Below are positions 18,293 to 24,915 of a stretch of 64,000 bases of DNA, in pieces. Both the position numbers and the translations under genes were made by a program. Positions within the stretch are counted from its first letter, which is position 1; the number at the start of each line of letters is the position of its first letter. This DNA is from Rhizobium rhizogenes NBRC 13257 (GTDB taxonomy: Bacteria; Pseudomonadota; Alphaproteobacteria; Rhizobiales; Rhizobiaceae). The notes under the pieces are model-generated. The model worked only from the letters and a program-made list of their open reading frames with translations. It ran no database searches and was not told the DNA's origin. The stretch spans positions 186,001-250,000 of the forward strand of contig NZ_BAYX01000008.1 in NCBI RefSeq assembly GCF_000696095.1. Reading direction: 5' to 3'.

Positions 18293-18520
18293 TCATCCAC
18301 GTTTGGAATGAATGCGATCGAGCTTTTCCAGAATTTCCAATCCGCGTGCCTTGTCACCGGTTGCCGCTCTGAGACGGAAGCGAGTTTCGGCGTCGAACTC
18401 AGTCAGTGCTTTCGTTGAAAGTTCTTCAAAGAGCTTGTTGAGGCTCGTGCCACGGGCAGCGGCGAGAGCCTTCAGTCGCTCGTGTTGATCGTTTGGAAGG
18501 CGGATTGTCAGTGTACTCAT
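18293..18520 (-). CDS. Ribbon-helix-helix antitoxin
   Basis: 75 residues. The N-terminal ribbon-helix-helix domain (STLTIRLPNDQHERLKALAAARGTSLNKLFEEL) matches CopG/Arc-type antitoxins. The acidic/basic tail (residues 45-75) would wrap the toxin. Start at ATG 18520, with AAAGGAGG lying inside the end of the toxin gene; its ATG is one base after the toxin stop. As the DNA-binding partner it is expected to repress its own operon through the palindrome at 18955-18974. Antitoxin second is the reverse of the usual order. Confidence 0.87.
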   Translation of the reverse strand: MSTLTIRLPNDQHERLKALAAARGTSLNKLFEELSTKALTEFDAETRFRLRAATGDKARGLEILEKLDRIHSKRG

Positions 18521-18521
18521 G

Positions 18522-18947
18522 TCAAAGCCTCCTTTGGGCAAGGAATTCACCCGCTGTACGAATCTCCAACTGCGGAAACAGCAATTCTGCTCGTGCGAAG
18601 TCTCTCTTATTTGCCGTTATCAGAGTCGAGGCACCGCCACCGACCGCTAGTTCGATCAAATGATTATCGGCTTCATCACGCAAGTTTGGTCGCCATAGAT
18701 AATATATAGGCGTCCACAAACAACTTGAGAGGAAGGCATCTAGCAACGTCATACGATCTTGTTTCGATATTAGCCGGTCGTCAAAAAGGGTATCTCTTCC
18801 ACATACATCTTCGTACTCAGCAAACAGAGCATTACCGATCAGTGGGAGCAAACTACCTTCGAGACAAAGACGAATGACACGGCGGGGCGCCCCGTCAGCA
18901 TTCATCAATGCTGAGACAAAGATGTTCGTATCGACGACAACCTTCAT
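18522..18947 (-). CDS. PIN-domain toxin (ribonuclease)
   Basis: 141 residues of the PIN-family toxin group (COG1569-like). The acidic active-site residues are in MKVVVDTNIFVSAL (Asp6), NALFAEYEDV (Glu), RDEADNHLIELA (Asp) and TANKRDF (Asp), all present. PIN toxins are Mg-dependent RNases that cleave tRNA or rRNA and halt growth when the antitoxin is lost. The start codon 18947 has no clear ribosome site: the 20-bp palindrome begins 8 bases upstream, so the message may be nearly leaderless. Base composition here is visibly lower in GC than the neighbours, which suggests acquisition. Confidence 0.88.
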   Translation of the reverse strand: MKVVVDTNIFVSALMNADGAPRRVIRLCLEGSLLPLIGNALFAEYEDVCGRDTLFDDRLISKQDRMTLLDAFLSSCLWTPIYYLWRPNLRDEADNHLIELAVGGGASTLITANKRDFARAELLFPQLEIRTAGEFLAQRRL

Positions 18948-18954
18948 GATGATT

Positions 18955-18974
18955 TGATAGCATATATGCTATCA
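18955..18974. promoter_or_regulatory. 20-bp perfect palindrome, operator of the PIN/RHH operon
   Basis: TGATAGCATATATGCTATCA reads the same on both strands. It lies 8 bases before the toxin start codon, over the place expected for the -10 box (TATGCT on the minus strand). Ribbon-helix-helix antitoxins bind such palindromes, so autorepression is the natural reading. Confidence 0.8.
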
Positions 18975-18993
18975 GTTTGGAAGCCTCTCAGCC

Positions 18994-19347
18994 TTACTGG
19001 CTTTTCAAGGTACTCGCATAAATCTCCGGCTTGAACCCGATCAGCAATTGTCCATCCGCTTCCAGCACCGGGCGCTTGATCATCGAAGGCTGGGCCAGCA
19101 TCAGGGCGATGGCCTTGTCTTTCGTGAGGTCGGCGCGGTCTGCCTCGGGCAACGCCCTGAAAGTGGTGCCGGCGCGGTTGAGGACGATTTCCCAGCCGGC
19201 TTCCGCTGTCCAGCGCTCCAAATGATCCCGGTCGATGCCGGCGGCTTTGTAATCATGGAAGTCATAGGCGATGCCGTGGCTCTCAAGCCAGGTCCGCGCC
19301 TTCTTCATCGTGTCGCAATTCTTGATGCCGTAAATGGTGATGGTCAT
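18994..19347 (-). CDS. ArsC/Spx-family protein, YffB-like
   Basis: 117 residues with the thioredoxin-like ArsC fold: the active-site loop IYGIKNCDTMKKARTWL has a single Cys (Cys10) followed by the family's K-ARxWL. The later TFRALPEADRADL and PSMIKRPVLEADGQLLIGF blocks, including the RP motif, are typical of the YffB branch. That branch lacks arsenate reductase activity in tested cases and may act as a glutathione-dependent thiol reductase. It is transcribed away from the MarR gene and ends 47 bases from the PIN toxin start. Confidence 0.9.
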   Translation of the reverse strand: MTITIYGIKNCDTMKKARTWLESHGIAYDFHDYKAAGIDRDHLERWTAEAGWEIVLNRAGTTFRALPEADRADLTKDKAIALMLAQPSMIKRPVLEADGQLLIGFKPEIYASTLKSQ

Positions 19348-19464
19348 ATCGGTTCCGTCTCTTGCTGTATGTTATCGCTTAGCACGCGAGCGGAGATGGA
19401 TGAAAGTCCGCAGGGCGGTGTAGCGGTTCGCCGTCCCCGTTGCGGTCCCAATCGAAACGCCTAT

Positions 19465-19485
19465 AAATATGCATCATGCATATTT
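19465..19485. promoter_or_regulatory. MarR operator 1 (21-bp inverted repeat)
   Basis: AAATATGCAT-C-ATGCATATTT is a perfect 10-bp inverted repeat ending 18 bases before the MarR start codon. Its core TATGCA-N3-TGCATA recurs at 20063-20077. Autoregulation by the MarR protein is inferred. Confidence 0.75.
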
Positions 19486-19503
19486 GTGGCTCGGAACTTA
19501 GGC

Positions 19504-20025
19504 ATGACCGTTGATAGAGAGACATTGCGGCTGGAGAACATCTTTGGCGCCTTGAGCCTGGCTCTGGTCGACAAGATGGAAAAGGCCTTTGCCGACGAAA
19601 CCGGCCTTGGTCCCAGCACCATTGCTGCCATCATCCAGATCGGCACTGAACCGGGGATGACGATCGAGACATTGCGCCGGATGATCGCGCTTTCTCATTC
19701 CGCCACCGTCCGCCTCGTTGACCAGCTTGTCACCGAAAACCTTGTGCTGCGCGCCGGCGGCGTCGAAGGAGACAGGCGCGCAAAGTCGCTGCAATTGACC
19801 GAGGCCGGCAGCGCGCTCTTCCACAAGAGCCTCGGCGCCCGCCGTGCCGTCATCCATCGCGCTTTCGCAACATTGGATGCGCAAGAGACGCGAGAGTTGG
19901 GCCGGCTGGCGGAAAAGCTTCTGCCGACTTTGGTCGATCTCGGCGCGGACCAGGATGTGGTCTGCCGCGTCTGCGACCAGGGGGTCTGCGATCAGCAGCG
20001 TTGTCCGATCACTTTCATGACCTGA
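19504..20025 (+). CDS. MarR-family transcriptional regulator with C-terminal four-cysteine cluster
   Basis: 173 residues. The winged helix lies between about 45 and 115 (TIETLRRMIALSHSATVRLVDQLVTENLVLRAGGVEGDRRAKSLQLT). The C-terminus has Cys154, Cys157, Cys162 and Cys167 (CRVCDQGVCDQQRC), a spacing that suggests a zinc or iron-sulfur site or a redox switch. Start at ATG 19504; longer upstream readings lack similarity. It faces away from the yffB-like gene. The same operator core before it and before the small ORF at 20168 defines a likely local regulon. Confidence 0.9.
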   Translation: MTVDRETLRLENIFGALSLALVDKMEKAFADETGLGPSTIAAIIQIGTEPGMTIETLRRMIALSHSATVRLVDQLVTENLVLRAGGVEGDRRAKSLQLTEAGSALFHKSLGARRAVIHRAFATLDAQETRELGRLAEKLLPTLVDLGADQDVVCRVCDQGVCDQQRCPITFMT

Positions 20026-20060
20026 GGCACAAAATTTATCGGCTTGACATTCGCTTCATA

Positions 20061-20083
20061 TATATGCACACTGCATACATATA
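20061..20083. promoter_or_regulatory. MarR operator 2, upstream of small ORF
   Basis: The core TATGCA-CAC-TGCATA (20063-20077) has the same arms and spacing as the site before the MarR gene, in a TA-rich surround. A TTGACA (20044-20049) precedes it, compatible with a promoter whose -10 region overlaps the repeat, although no good -10 hexamer is seen at 17 bases. Confidence 0.65.
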
Positions 20084-20167
20084 TTTTCCATCCAGCGGAC
20101 GTGATCTCTGTTCCGCAAAGGATGCTCGGGAAACATCGCCTGCATCAATCCGATCGGAGGCATGACC

Positions 20168-20323
20168 ATGACAGGAAATCGCGTATTCCTTGGAAAGACG
20201 GCATCGCTCAACCAGCCGCGTCTTGCCGCAGTACTCAATCTGATCCGCAATGTCGGCGAGCTTCTCCGCCAGGCCACCGTCATCGCCTTCACCATGCGGT
20301 GCAAGGTCATCGGCGATCGCTGA
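20168..20323 (+). CDS. Small basic protein of unknown function in the MarR regulon
   Basis: 51 residues (MTGNRVFLGKTASLNQPRL, ending RCKVIGDR). The ATG at 20168 has GGAGG at 20156-20160, an ideal distance; the ATG at 20162 is too close. The sequence is basic with an amphipathic middle (LAAVLNLIRNVGELLRQATVIAF) that could be a helix at a membrane or protein surface. I do not recognise a family. It follows the MarR gene by 142 bases with its own operator copy. It ends 6 bases before the convergent aspartoacylase-like gene. Confidence 0.6.
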   Translation: MTGNRVFLGKTASLNQPRLAAVLNLIRNVGELLRQATVIAFTMRCKVIGDR

Positions 20324-20329
20324 GGCGCC

Positions 20330-21391
20330 TCAGTCTTCCAGCGTTCCCGGCTTGCGGGCGGCGGCACTCGGTCGGTCGCAGCCGATCTTCATCAGGTCGC
20401 CACGGCGGCGGACGAGGCGGTCGGAGACGCGGGTGACGATGAGGCCTGCCTGCGGAGCGTGAACATCGATCGTCCCGTTCTGCATGCCGGGCGCGGTGAT
20501 GATCGTCGCCAGCAGATCGCCTTCCTCGACGCGCTCACCGATATTGCGATGGAAAAGCACGGTTCCGGCTTGTGGCGCGCGGATCATCTCGACATTATCG
20601 AGCGGCACGGCCGGGCCGGTGAAAGCGGAGAGGGTGACGCTGTCGTCCCTGACCGCGCCACGCGCGGCAAGGAAGCGCCAGAGCCCTTTAGCATCCTTCC
20701 GGGCCATCTCCGGATAGACATCGCGCGTGCCGCGCAGCTCGACGGTGACCGACAACTTGCCTGGCAGCTGTGCTTTCTTCTCGCCGGGCACCTCGTATTT
20801 CCAGGCAAAGCTCACCGCTTCCTCGAAGGCCGAGCTTTCGCCGTCCGACAGGAGCACGGCATCCATGTCCAGCGCTGCCGCCAGATCGGCGGCCTCCGGC
20901 CAGAAGGCGTCGTCGATATAGGCATATTGCAGGGATTCGTCGTCGCAATGCAGGTCGATCACCAGATCGGCGCCGAGCGCCATGTGGATCAGCTGCCGCT
21001 TCAGCCGATCGACGGCGGAATAGCGCTCCAGGTTTGCGATCAGTAGATGGCGATCGCGTAGCGAGATCAGCGGGAAATCGCGGTTGAAATTGGTTCGCGA
21101 GCCCAGGTCGAAGCGGCCCTGCATCTCGCCGAAGTGCGATTGCGCCGCACCGATCGGGTTGGCGTGCGGCACGACGGTGATATCACGCAGAAGCGCGCCA
21201 TCTGCTTCGGCCTGCCGCAGCCGCTCGCAAAGGAAATGGACAAGCGCCGTGCCCGGCAACTCGCCGGCATGCAGCGCAGCCTGGATGTAGATCTTCGGAG
21301 CATCCGGCTTGCTGCCTGTGAAATGCAGCACCGGCAGCCGCCATGCGATCCCCGTGGTATCGCCTTCGAGAACGATTTCGGTGATGTTCAT
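20330..21391 (-). CDS. Succinylglutamate desuccinylase/aspartoacylase-family zinc hydrolase
   Basis: 353 residues of the M14-like AstE/AspA family. Zinc ligands are His41 and Glu44 (AALHAGELPG) and His148 (DLVIDLHCDDES); TNFNRDFP gives the substrate Arg/Asn positions. The C-terminal third (about 255-345: APQAGTVLFHRNIGERVEEGDLLATI) looks like a biotinyl-lipoyl-type beta barrel, common in this branch. It probably deacylates an N-acyl amino acid or peptide. Start at ATG 21391 with GGGAG upstream. It could share a transcript with the MFS gene 112 bases upstream. Confidence 0.9.
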   Translation of the reverse strand: MNITEIVLEGDTTGIAWRLPVLHFTGSKPDAPKIYIQAALHAGELPGTALVHFLCERLRQAEADGALLRDITVVPHANPIGAAQSHFGEMQGRFDLGSRTNFNRDFPLISLRDRHLLIANLERYSAVDRLKRQLIHMALGADLVIDLHCDDESLQYAYIDDAFWPEAADLAAALDMDAVLLSDGESSAFEEAVSFAWKYEVPGEKKAQLPGKLSVTVELRGTRDVYPEMARKDAKGLWRFLAARGAVRDDSVTLSAFTGPAVPLDNVEMIRAPQAGTVLFHRNIGERVEEGDLLATIITAPGMQNGTIDVHAPQAGLIVTRVSDRLVRRRGDLMKIGCDRPSAAARKPGTLED

Positions 21392-21503
21392 GCGCCTGTC
21401 TCCCAGCTGTGATCGTCGCAGGTCCATACCAAGCCGTGGTCGTTTCGCGCAACGATTATCGGGCGGCGGGATCAAAGGCTTCGGCTTGGCGAAGCCTTTG
21501 GCT

Positions 21504-22685
21504 CTATGCGTTGCTGGTCTTGCGCAGCCAGAAGCAGATCGCAAGGCTGAGCAGGACGGCGCCGCCGCCGAGGAGGAAGGGCGCCGTATAGCCGAAGTGA
21601 TCGGCGAGTATGCCGGCGATAGGGCCGGTGCCTCCGAGTGCCACATCGAGGAACATCGAATAGAGGCCGAGCGCCACGCCGCGATTCTGCGGCGGAATGC
21701 GTGCCATCGCCTCGTTGCCGAGCGCCGGGAACACCGGCGCGAAACCGGCGCCGGCAAGGGCTGCGCCAATGATCGCGACCGTGGGCGTCGGAGCAAGGGC
21801 AATCGTCAGCAGGCCGACGATCTCCAGCACCAGCGAGATACGCGCTAGCGGCAAGCCGCCGAAGCGGGCGACGGCTTGCGCCAATCCGAGGCGGATGCCC
21901 ATGAAGGCGAGGCCAAAGGCGCTCAATGCCAGTGAAGCCCCGTCCCAACCGCGATTGTGGAAAAACAGGGCGACAAAGGCCATGACGACGCCAAAACCGC
22001 TGGAGGCCAGTGCCAGCGCCACGCCATAAGGCAGGATGCGGCCGAGCACCTGGCCGGTGCCGATGCCCTTTTCCTTGATGCCGGGCACCGGTGGCCGAGT
22101 CTGCGCCAGCATCAAACCGGCAATCGCCAGGCCGATCGTCACAGCACCGATGGCAACGAAGCCGTATTGCCCCTCCAGCCAGGCGCCGAAGGGGGCCGCA
22201 AGGGCGATGCCGCCATAGGTGGCGATGCCGTTCCACGAGATGATGCGGACGGTTTCGCGCGATCCCATCAGGCCGATTGCCCAGGTGATCGCTGCCGTGC
22301 TGACCAGGCTTTCGCCGATACCGAGCGCCAGACGTCCGGCAAGCAGCAGCGACAGGCTCGCCGCCGGAATGTCCGTCACAAGCGCCGATGCCAGCGTCAG
22401 GGTGCCGCAAAGCCCATAGGCGAAAAAGCCGAGGAAGACCGAACGGCGCGGCCCGTACTGGTCGCACAACCGGCCGACTTGTGCGCGGCTGACAATGGTC
22501 GCCACATATTGCGTGCTGATGGCGATGCCGGCCCAGACGACACCGAAGCCGAGGCCGCTGTCGACATGAGTCGGCAGCACCGCAAGCGGCAGGCCGATGG
22601 CCAGATAGCCAAAGAAGGTCAGCGCGACGATGGAGATTAGGGTCAGTGCCGAGTTGGACTGGATGGTCTGAGAGGCAGTGTTCAC
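21504..22685 (-). CDS. MFS transporter (YhhS-like)
   Basis: 393 residues with twelve membrane segments. The loop 2-3 motif is modified (QVGRLCDQYGPRRSVFLG, the D-x2-G-R-R pattern), and GLGESLVSTAAITWAIGLMG and PALGNEAMARIPPQNRGVALGLYSMF resemble the YhhS/UPF0226 arabinose-efflux branch. Substrate unknown; the family exports sugars or drugs. Start taken as GTG 22685 after GCAGGCGA; a TTG at 22712 would add nine residues. The hairpin at 22811-22848 lies upstream of it. Confidence 0.88.
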   Translation of the reverse strand: MNTASQTIQSNSALTLISIVALTFFGYLAIGLPLAVLPTHVDSGLGFGVVWAGIAISTQYVATIVSRAQVGRLCDQYGPRRSVFLGFFAYGLCGTLTLASALVTDIPAASLSLLLAGRLALGIGESLVSTAAITWAIGLMGSRETVRIISWNGIATYGGIALAAPFGAWLEGQYGFVAIGAVTIGLAIAGLMLAQTRPPVPGIKEKGIGTGQVLGRILPYGVALALASSGFGVVMAFVALFFHNRGWDGASLALSAFGLAFMGIRLGLAQAVARFGGLPLARISLVLEIVGLLTIALAPTPTVAIIGAALAGAGFAPVFPALGNEAMARIPPQNRGVALGLYSMFLDVALGGTGPIAGILADHFGYTAPFLLGGGAVLLSLAICFWLRKTSNA

Positions 22686-22810
22686 GAGATATCGCCTGCG
22701 GGCACCGGTCAAGCGGTGTCCATGCTGTTTGCCACGACGGGTCGGGGGTTATACCGGATGGAAATGGCAGCGATGCCACGCCCAATTGGTATCAGGCAAA
22801 AGCGGGTCCG

Positions 22811-22848
22811 GTCAATGGAAGTGCTGCTATGCAGCAAAGACCATTGAC
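22811..22848. repeat. Nested inverted repeat between the MFS and quinone oxidoreductase genes
   Basis: The outer arms GTCAATGG (22811-22818) and CCATTGAC (22841-22848) are perfect. Inside them GCTGC (22823-22827) and GCAGC (22831-22835) form a second stem with loop TAT. No T-run follows on either strand, so an operator or message-processing hairpin is as likely as a terminator. Confidence 0.6.
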
Positions 22849-22876
22849 GGGATCAAGCGATTGTGTTGCCCGCAGT

Positions 22877-23851
22877 TCACATCGTCAAAACCACGCTTGC
22901 CGTCGTCCGCCCGGCCTCCAGATCGGCATGGGCGATGGCCGCATCCTTGAGCGTGTATTCCGCGCCGATCGGATTGATCAGGCCGGCCTGCAGTTCCGCC
23001 ATGAGGATCTCCGCGCCTTGCCGGTAAAGGTCGGGATCGTTGGCATAGACGAGCACGCTCGGACGAGAAAGCGCGATGGCCCGAGGAGCGGTCAATTCCT
23101 CGATCTCGATCGGCGGGATGGGGCCGGCGGGCTGTCCGAGACTGGCGACCATGCCGAAGGGGCGCACGGCGGCGAGCGTCTGCGACAGCATCGCGCCGCC
23201 GATGCCGTCTATGGCGAAATGCACGCCCCGGCGGTCGGCGATGCGGCGGGTTTCCTCCACCCAATCCTCGGATGTGTGCAGGAGTACAGTGTCGGCGCCG
23301 GCCTCATAGGCAAACTCCGCCTTGGCTTCCGAGCCGACCGTGGCGATGACGTTTGCGCCGAGCCGCTTGGCCCAGCGGGTGACGATCTGCCCGACGCCGC
23401 CGGCGGCCGCATGCACCAGGATCCATTCGCCTGGCTGCACGGGATGGACCTTGTGGAGCAGCATCTGCGCGGTCAGCCCGCGCAGCATCGTGCTGCCGGC
23501 AAGCCGCTCACTGACGCCATCGGGCAGCTTTATCAGCCGCGAGGCGGGCAGGGTGCGCATCTCGGCGTAGCTTCCGAGCGGATGACCGACATAGGCGACG
23601 CGATCGCCGACCTTCAGGCCTTCGACGTCGGGGCCAATAGCATCGACGATGCCGGCGCCCTCGAAGCCGAGAATGGTCTGGCCGGGTGGTCGTGGGTAAA
23701 GACCCGAGCGAATATAGATATCGACGAAATTGACGCCGGAGATGCTTTGGCGGATGCGGGCCTGACCGGGACCGGGCTCGGTGACGGGGAGATCAACGAG
23801 CTGCATCGTCTCGGGGCCGCCGGGGCTGTTCATGGCAATGGCGAGGGGCAT
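22877..23851 (-). CDS. Zinc-independent quinone oxidoreductase (MDR family)
   Basis: 324 residues of the QOR branch of medium-chain dehydrogenases. GVNFVDIYIRSGLYP and LGFEGAGIVDAIG are the QOR signature. The NADPH site is WILVHAAAGGVGQIVTRWAKRLGANVIATV. The zinc-binding cysteines of alcohol dehydrogenases are absent. It performs NADPH-dependent one-electron quinone reduction or reduces reactive alkenals. It is divergent from the LysR gene at 23945 with a 93-base shared promoter region. Confidence 0.94.
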   Translation of the reverse strand: MPLAIAMNSPGGPETMQLVDLPVTEPGPGQARIRQSISGVNFVDIYIRSGLYPRPPGQTILGFEGAGIVDAIGPDVEGLKVGDRVAYVGHPLGSYAEMRTLPASRLIKLPDGVSERLAGSTMLRGLTAQMLLHKVHPVQPGEWILVHAAAGGVGQIVTRWAKRLGANVIATVGSEAKAEFAYEAGADTVLLHTSEDWVEETRRIADRRGVHFAIDGIGGAMLSQTLAAVRPFGMVASLGQPAGPIPPIEIEELTAPRAIALSRPSVLVYANDPDLYRQGAEILMAELQAGLINPIGAEYTLKDAAIAHADLEAGRTTASVVLTM

Positions 23852-23924
23852 AGAGGTAGTCTCCTTTCAGACGCAGTTTTGATCACAAAGCTGCGCCTGA
23901 ATAAATTCGGTATGAGCTCACCAT

Positions 23925-23946
23925 ATCTGTGCAATAATGCACAGAT
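23925..23946. promoter_or_regulatory. Operator in the QOR/LysR promoter region
   Basis: ATCTGTGCA-N4-TGCACAGAT is a perfect 9-bp inverted repeat containing the T-N11-A core expected for LysR proteins. Its right arm runs into the LysR start codon at 23945. It probably gives autoregulation as well as control of the divergent gene. Confidence 0.75.
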
Positions 23947-24823
23947 GATCGATTGGCAGGACCTTCTTCATTTTGCCTCTCTGGCGCGGACCGGCTCGCT
24001 CTCGGCGGCGGCGCGCGAGCTTGGCGTGGACCATGCCACCGTCGGCCGGCGCATCGCCGCGTTGGAGCGCACGCTTGACCTTCGCCTGATCGACCGCCGG
24101 CCGCGCACCTCGCCGCTCACGGCCGATGGCAGGGCGATTGCCGAGCTGGTGACCGGCATGGAGGAGAATGTCGAGGCGATCAGGCGGTATTCGAAGAGCG
24201 CCGTCGCCGGCCTGTCCGCCGCCGTCAAGATCAGCGCGCCACCATCCATCGCCGCCCATCTGATTGCTCCAAAAGCAGTCGGCTTCCGTGCCGAGCATCC
24301 CGACATTACGCTGACCATCGCCGGCGTGACGCGGCGCGCGGCGCTCGATCACGGCGAAGCCGACATCGCCGTGCGTATGACGCGCCCCGAGGAGAGTGAC
24401 CTCCTGGTGCGGCGCATCGGCGTGATGCGGTTCGGGCTTTACGCGATACCTGAGATTGCCGAGACACCGGAGGAGGACTGGGTCTTCATCGGATATGACG
24501 CGGCGCTGGAGCATCTGACGCAGCAGACCTGGCTGCGCAGCCTGCTGGCCGGCCGCCCCATCGTCTTCCGCGCCGGCGATATCTTCGGCCAGCTGGAGGC
24601 AGCGCGCGCGGGTCTCGGCGTCGTAGCTCTCCCCGCCTTCCTGGGTGACGGCGAGGCGGCCCTCACGCGGTTGTCGACGGCCATCCCTTCGCCAACGCGC
24701 GACCTCTGGCTCGTGACCTACCCCGATCTCCGCCGCTCGCCCGCGATCCGGGCAGTGATGGATTTCGTCAGCGAGACGATTGGTCGGAGCTGCCCGCTTC
24801 GGGATGCGGACGCGGCCAATTAG
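23945..24823 (+). CDS. LysR-family transcriptional regulator
   Basis: 292 residues with the N-terminal winged helix (WQDLLHFASLARTGSLSAAARELGVDHATVGRRIAALE) and a LysR effector-binding domain. It belongs to the group with HATVGRRI in the recognition helix. Start at ATG 23945, the only one consistent with family length, though it overlaps the 23925-23946 repeat. It probably controls the quinone oxidoreductase gene divergent from it. The final residues CPLRDADAAN are non-conserved. Confidence 0.92.
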   Translation: MIDWQDLLHFASLARTGSLSAAARELGVDHATVGRRIAALERTLDLRLIDRRPRTSPLTADGRAIAELVTGMEENVEAIRRYSKSAVAGLSAAVKISAPPSIAAHLIAPKAVGFRAEHPDITLTIAGVTRRAALDHGEADIAVRMTRPEESDLLVRRIGVMRFGLYAIPEIAETPEEDWVFIGYDAALEHLTQQTWLRSLLAGRPIVFRAGDIFGQLEAARAGLGVVALPAFLGDGEAALTRLSTAIPSPTRDLWLVTYPDLRRSPAIRAVMDFVSETIGRSCPLRDADAAN

Positions 24824-24915
24824 GGCGATGGTTCGCGCCCTTTTGTTTTCCTGTTGCAGCTCATTAGCGAATCTCTACACATAGTCGGATTGGCGGTTTC
24901 TATGGTCGGTGATCG

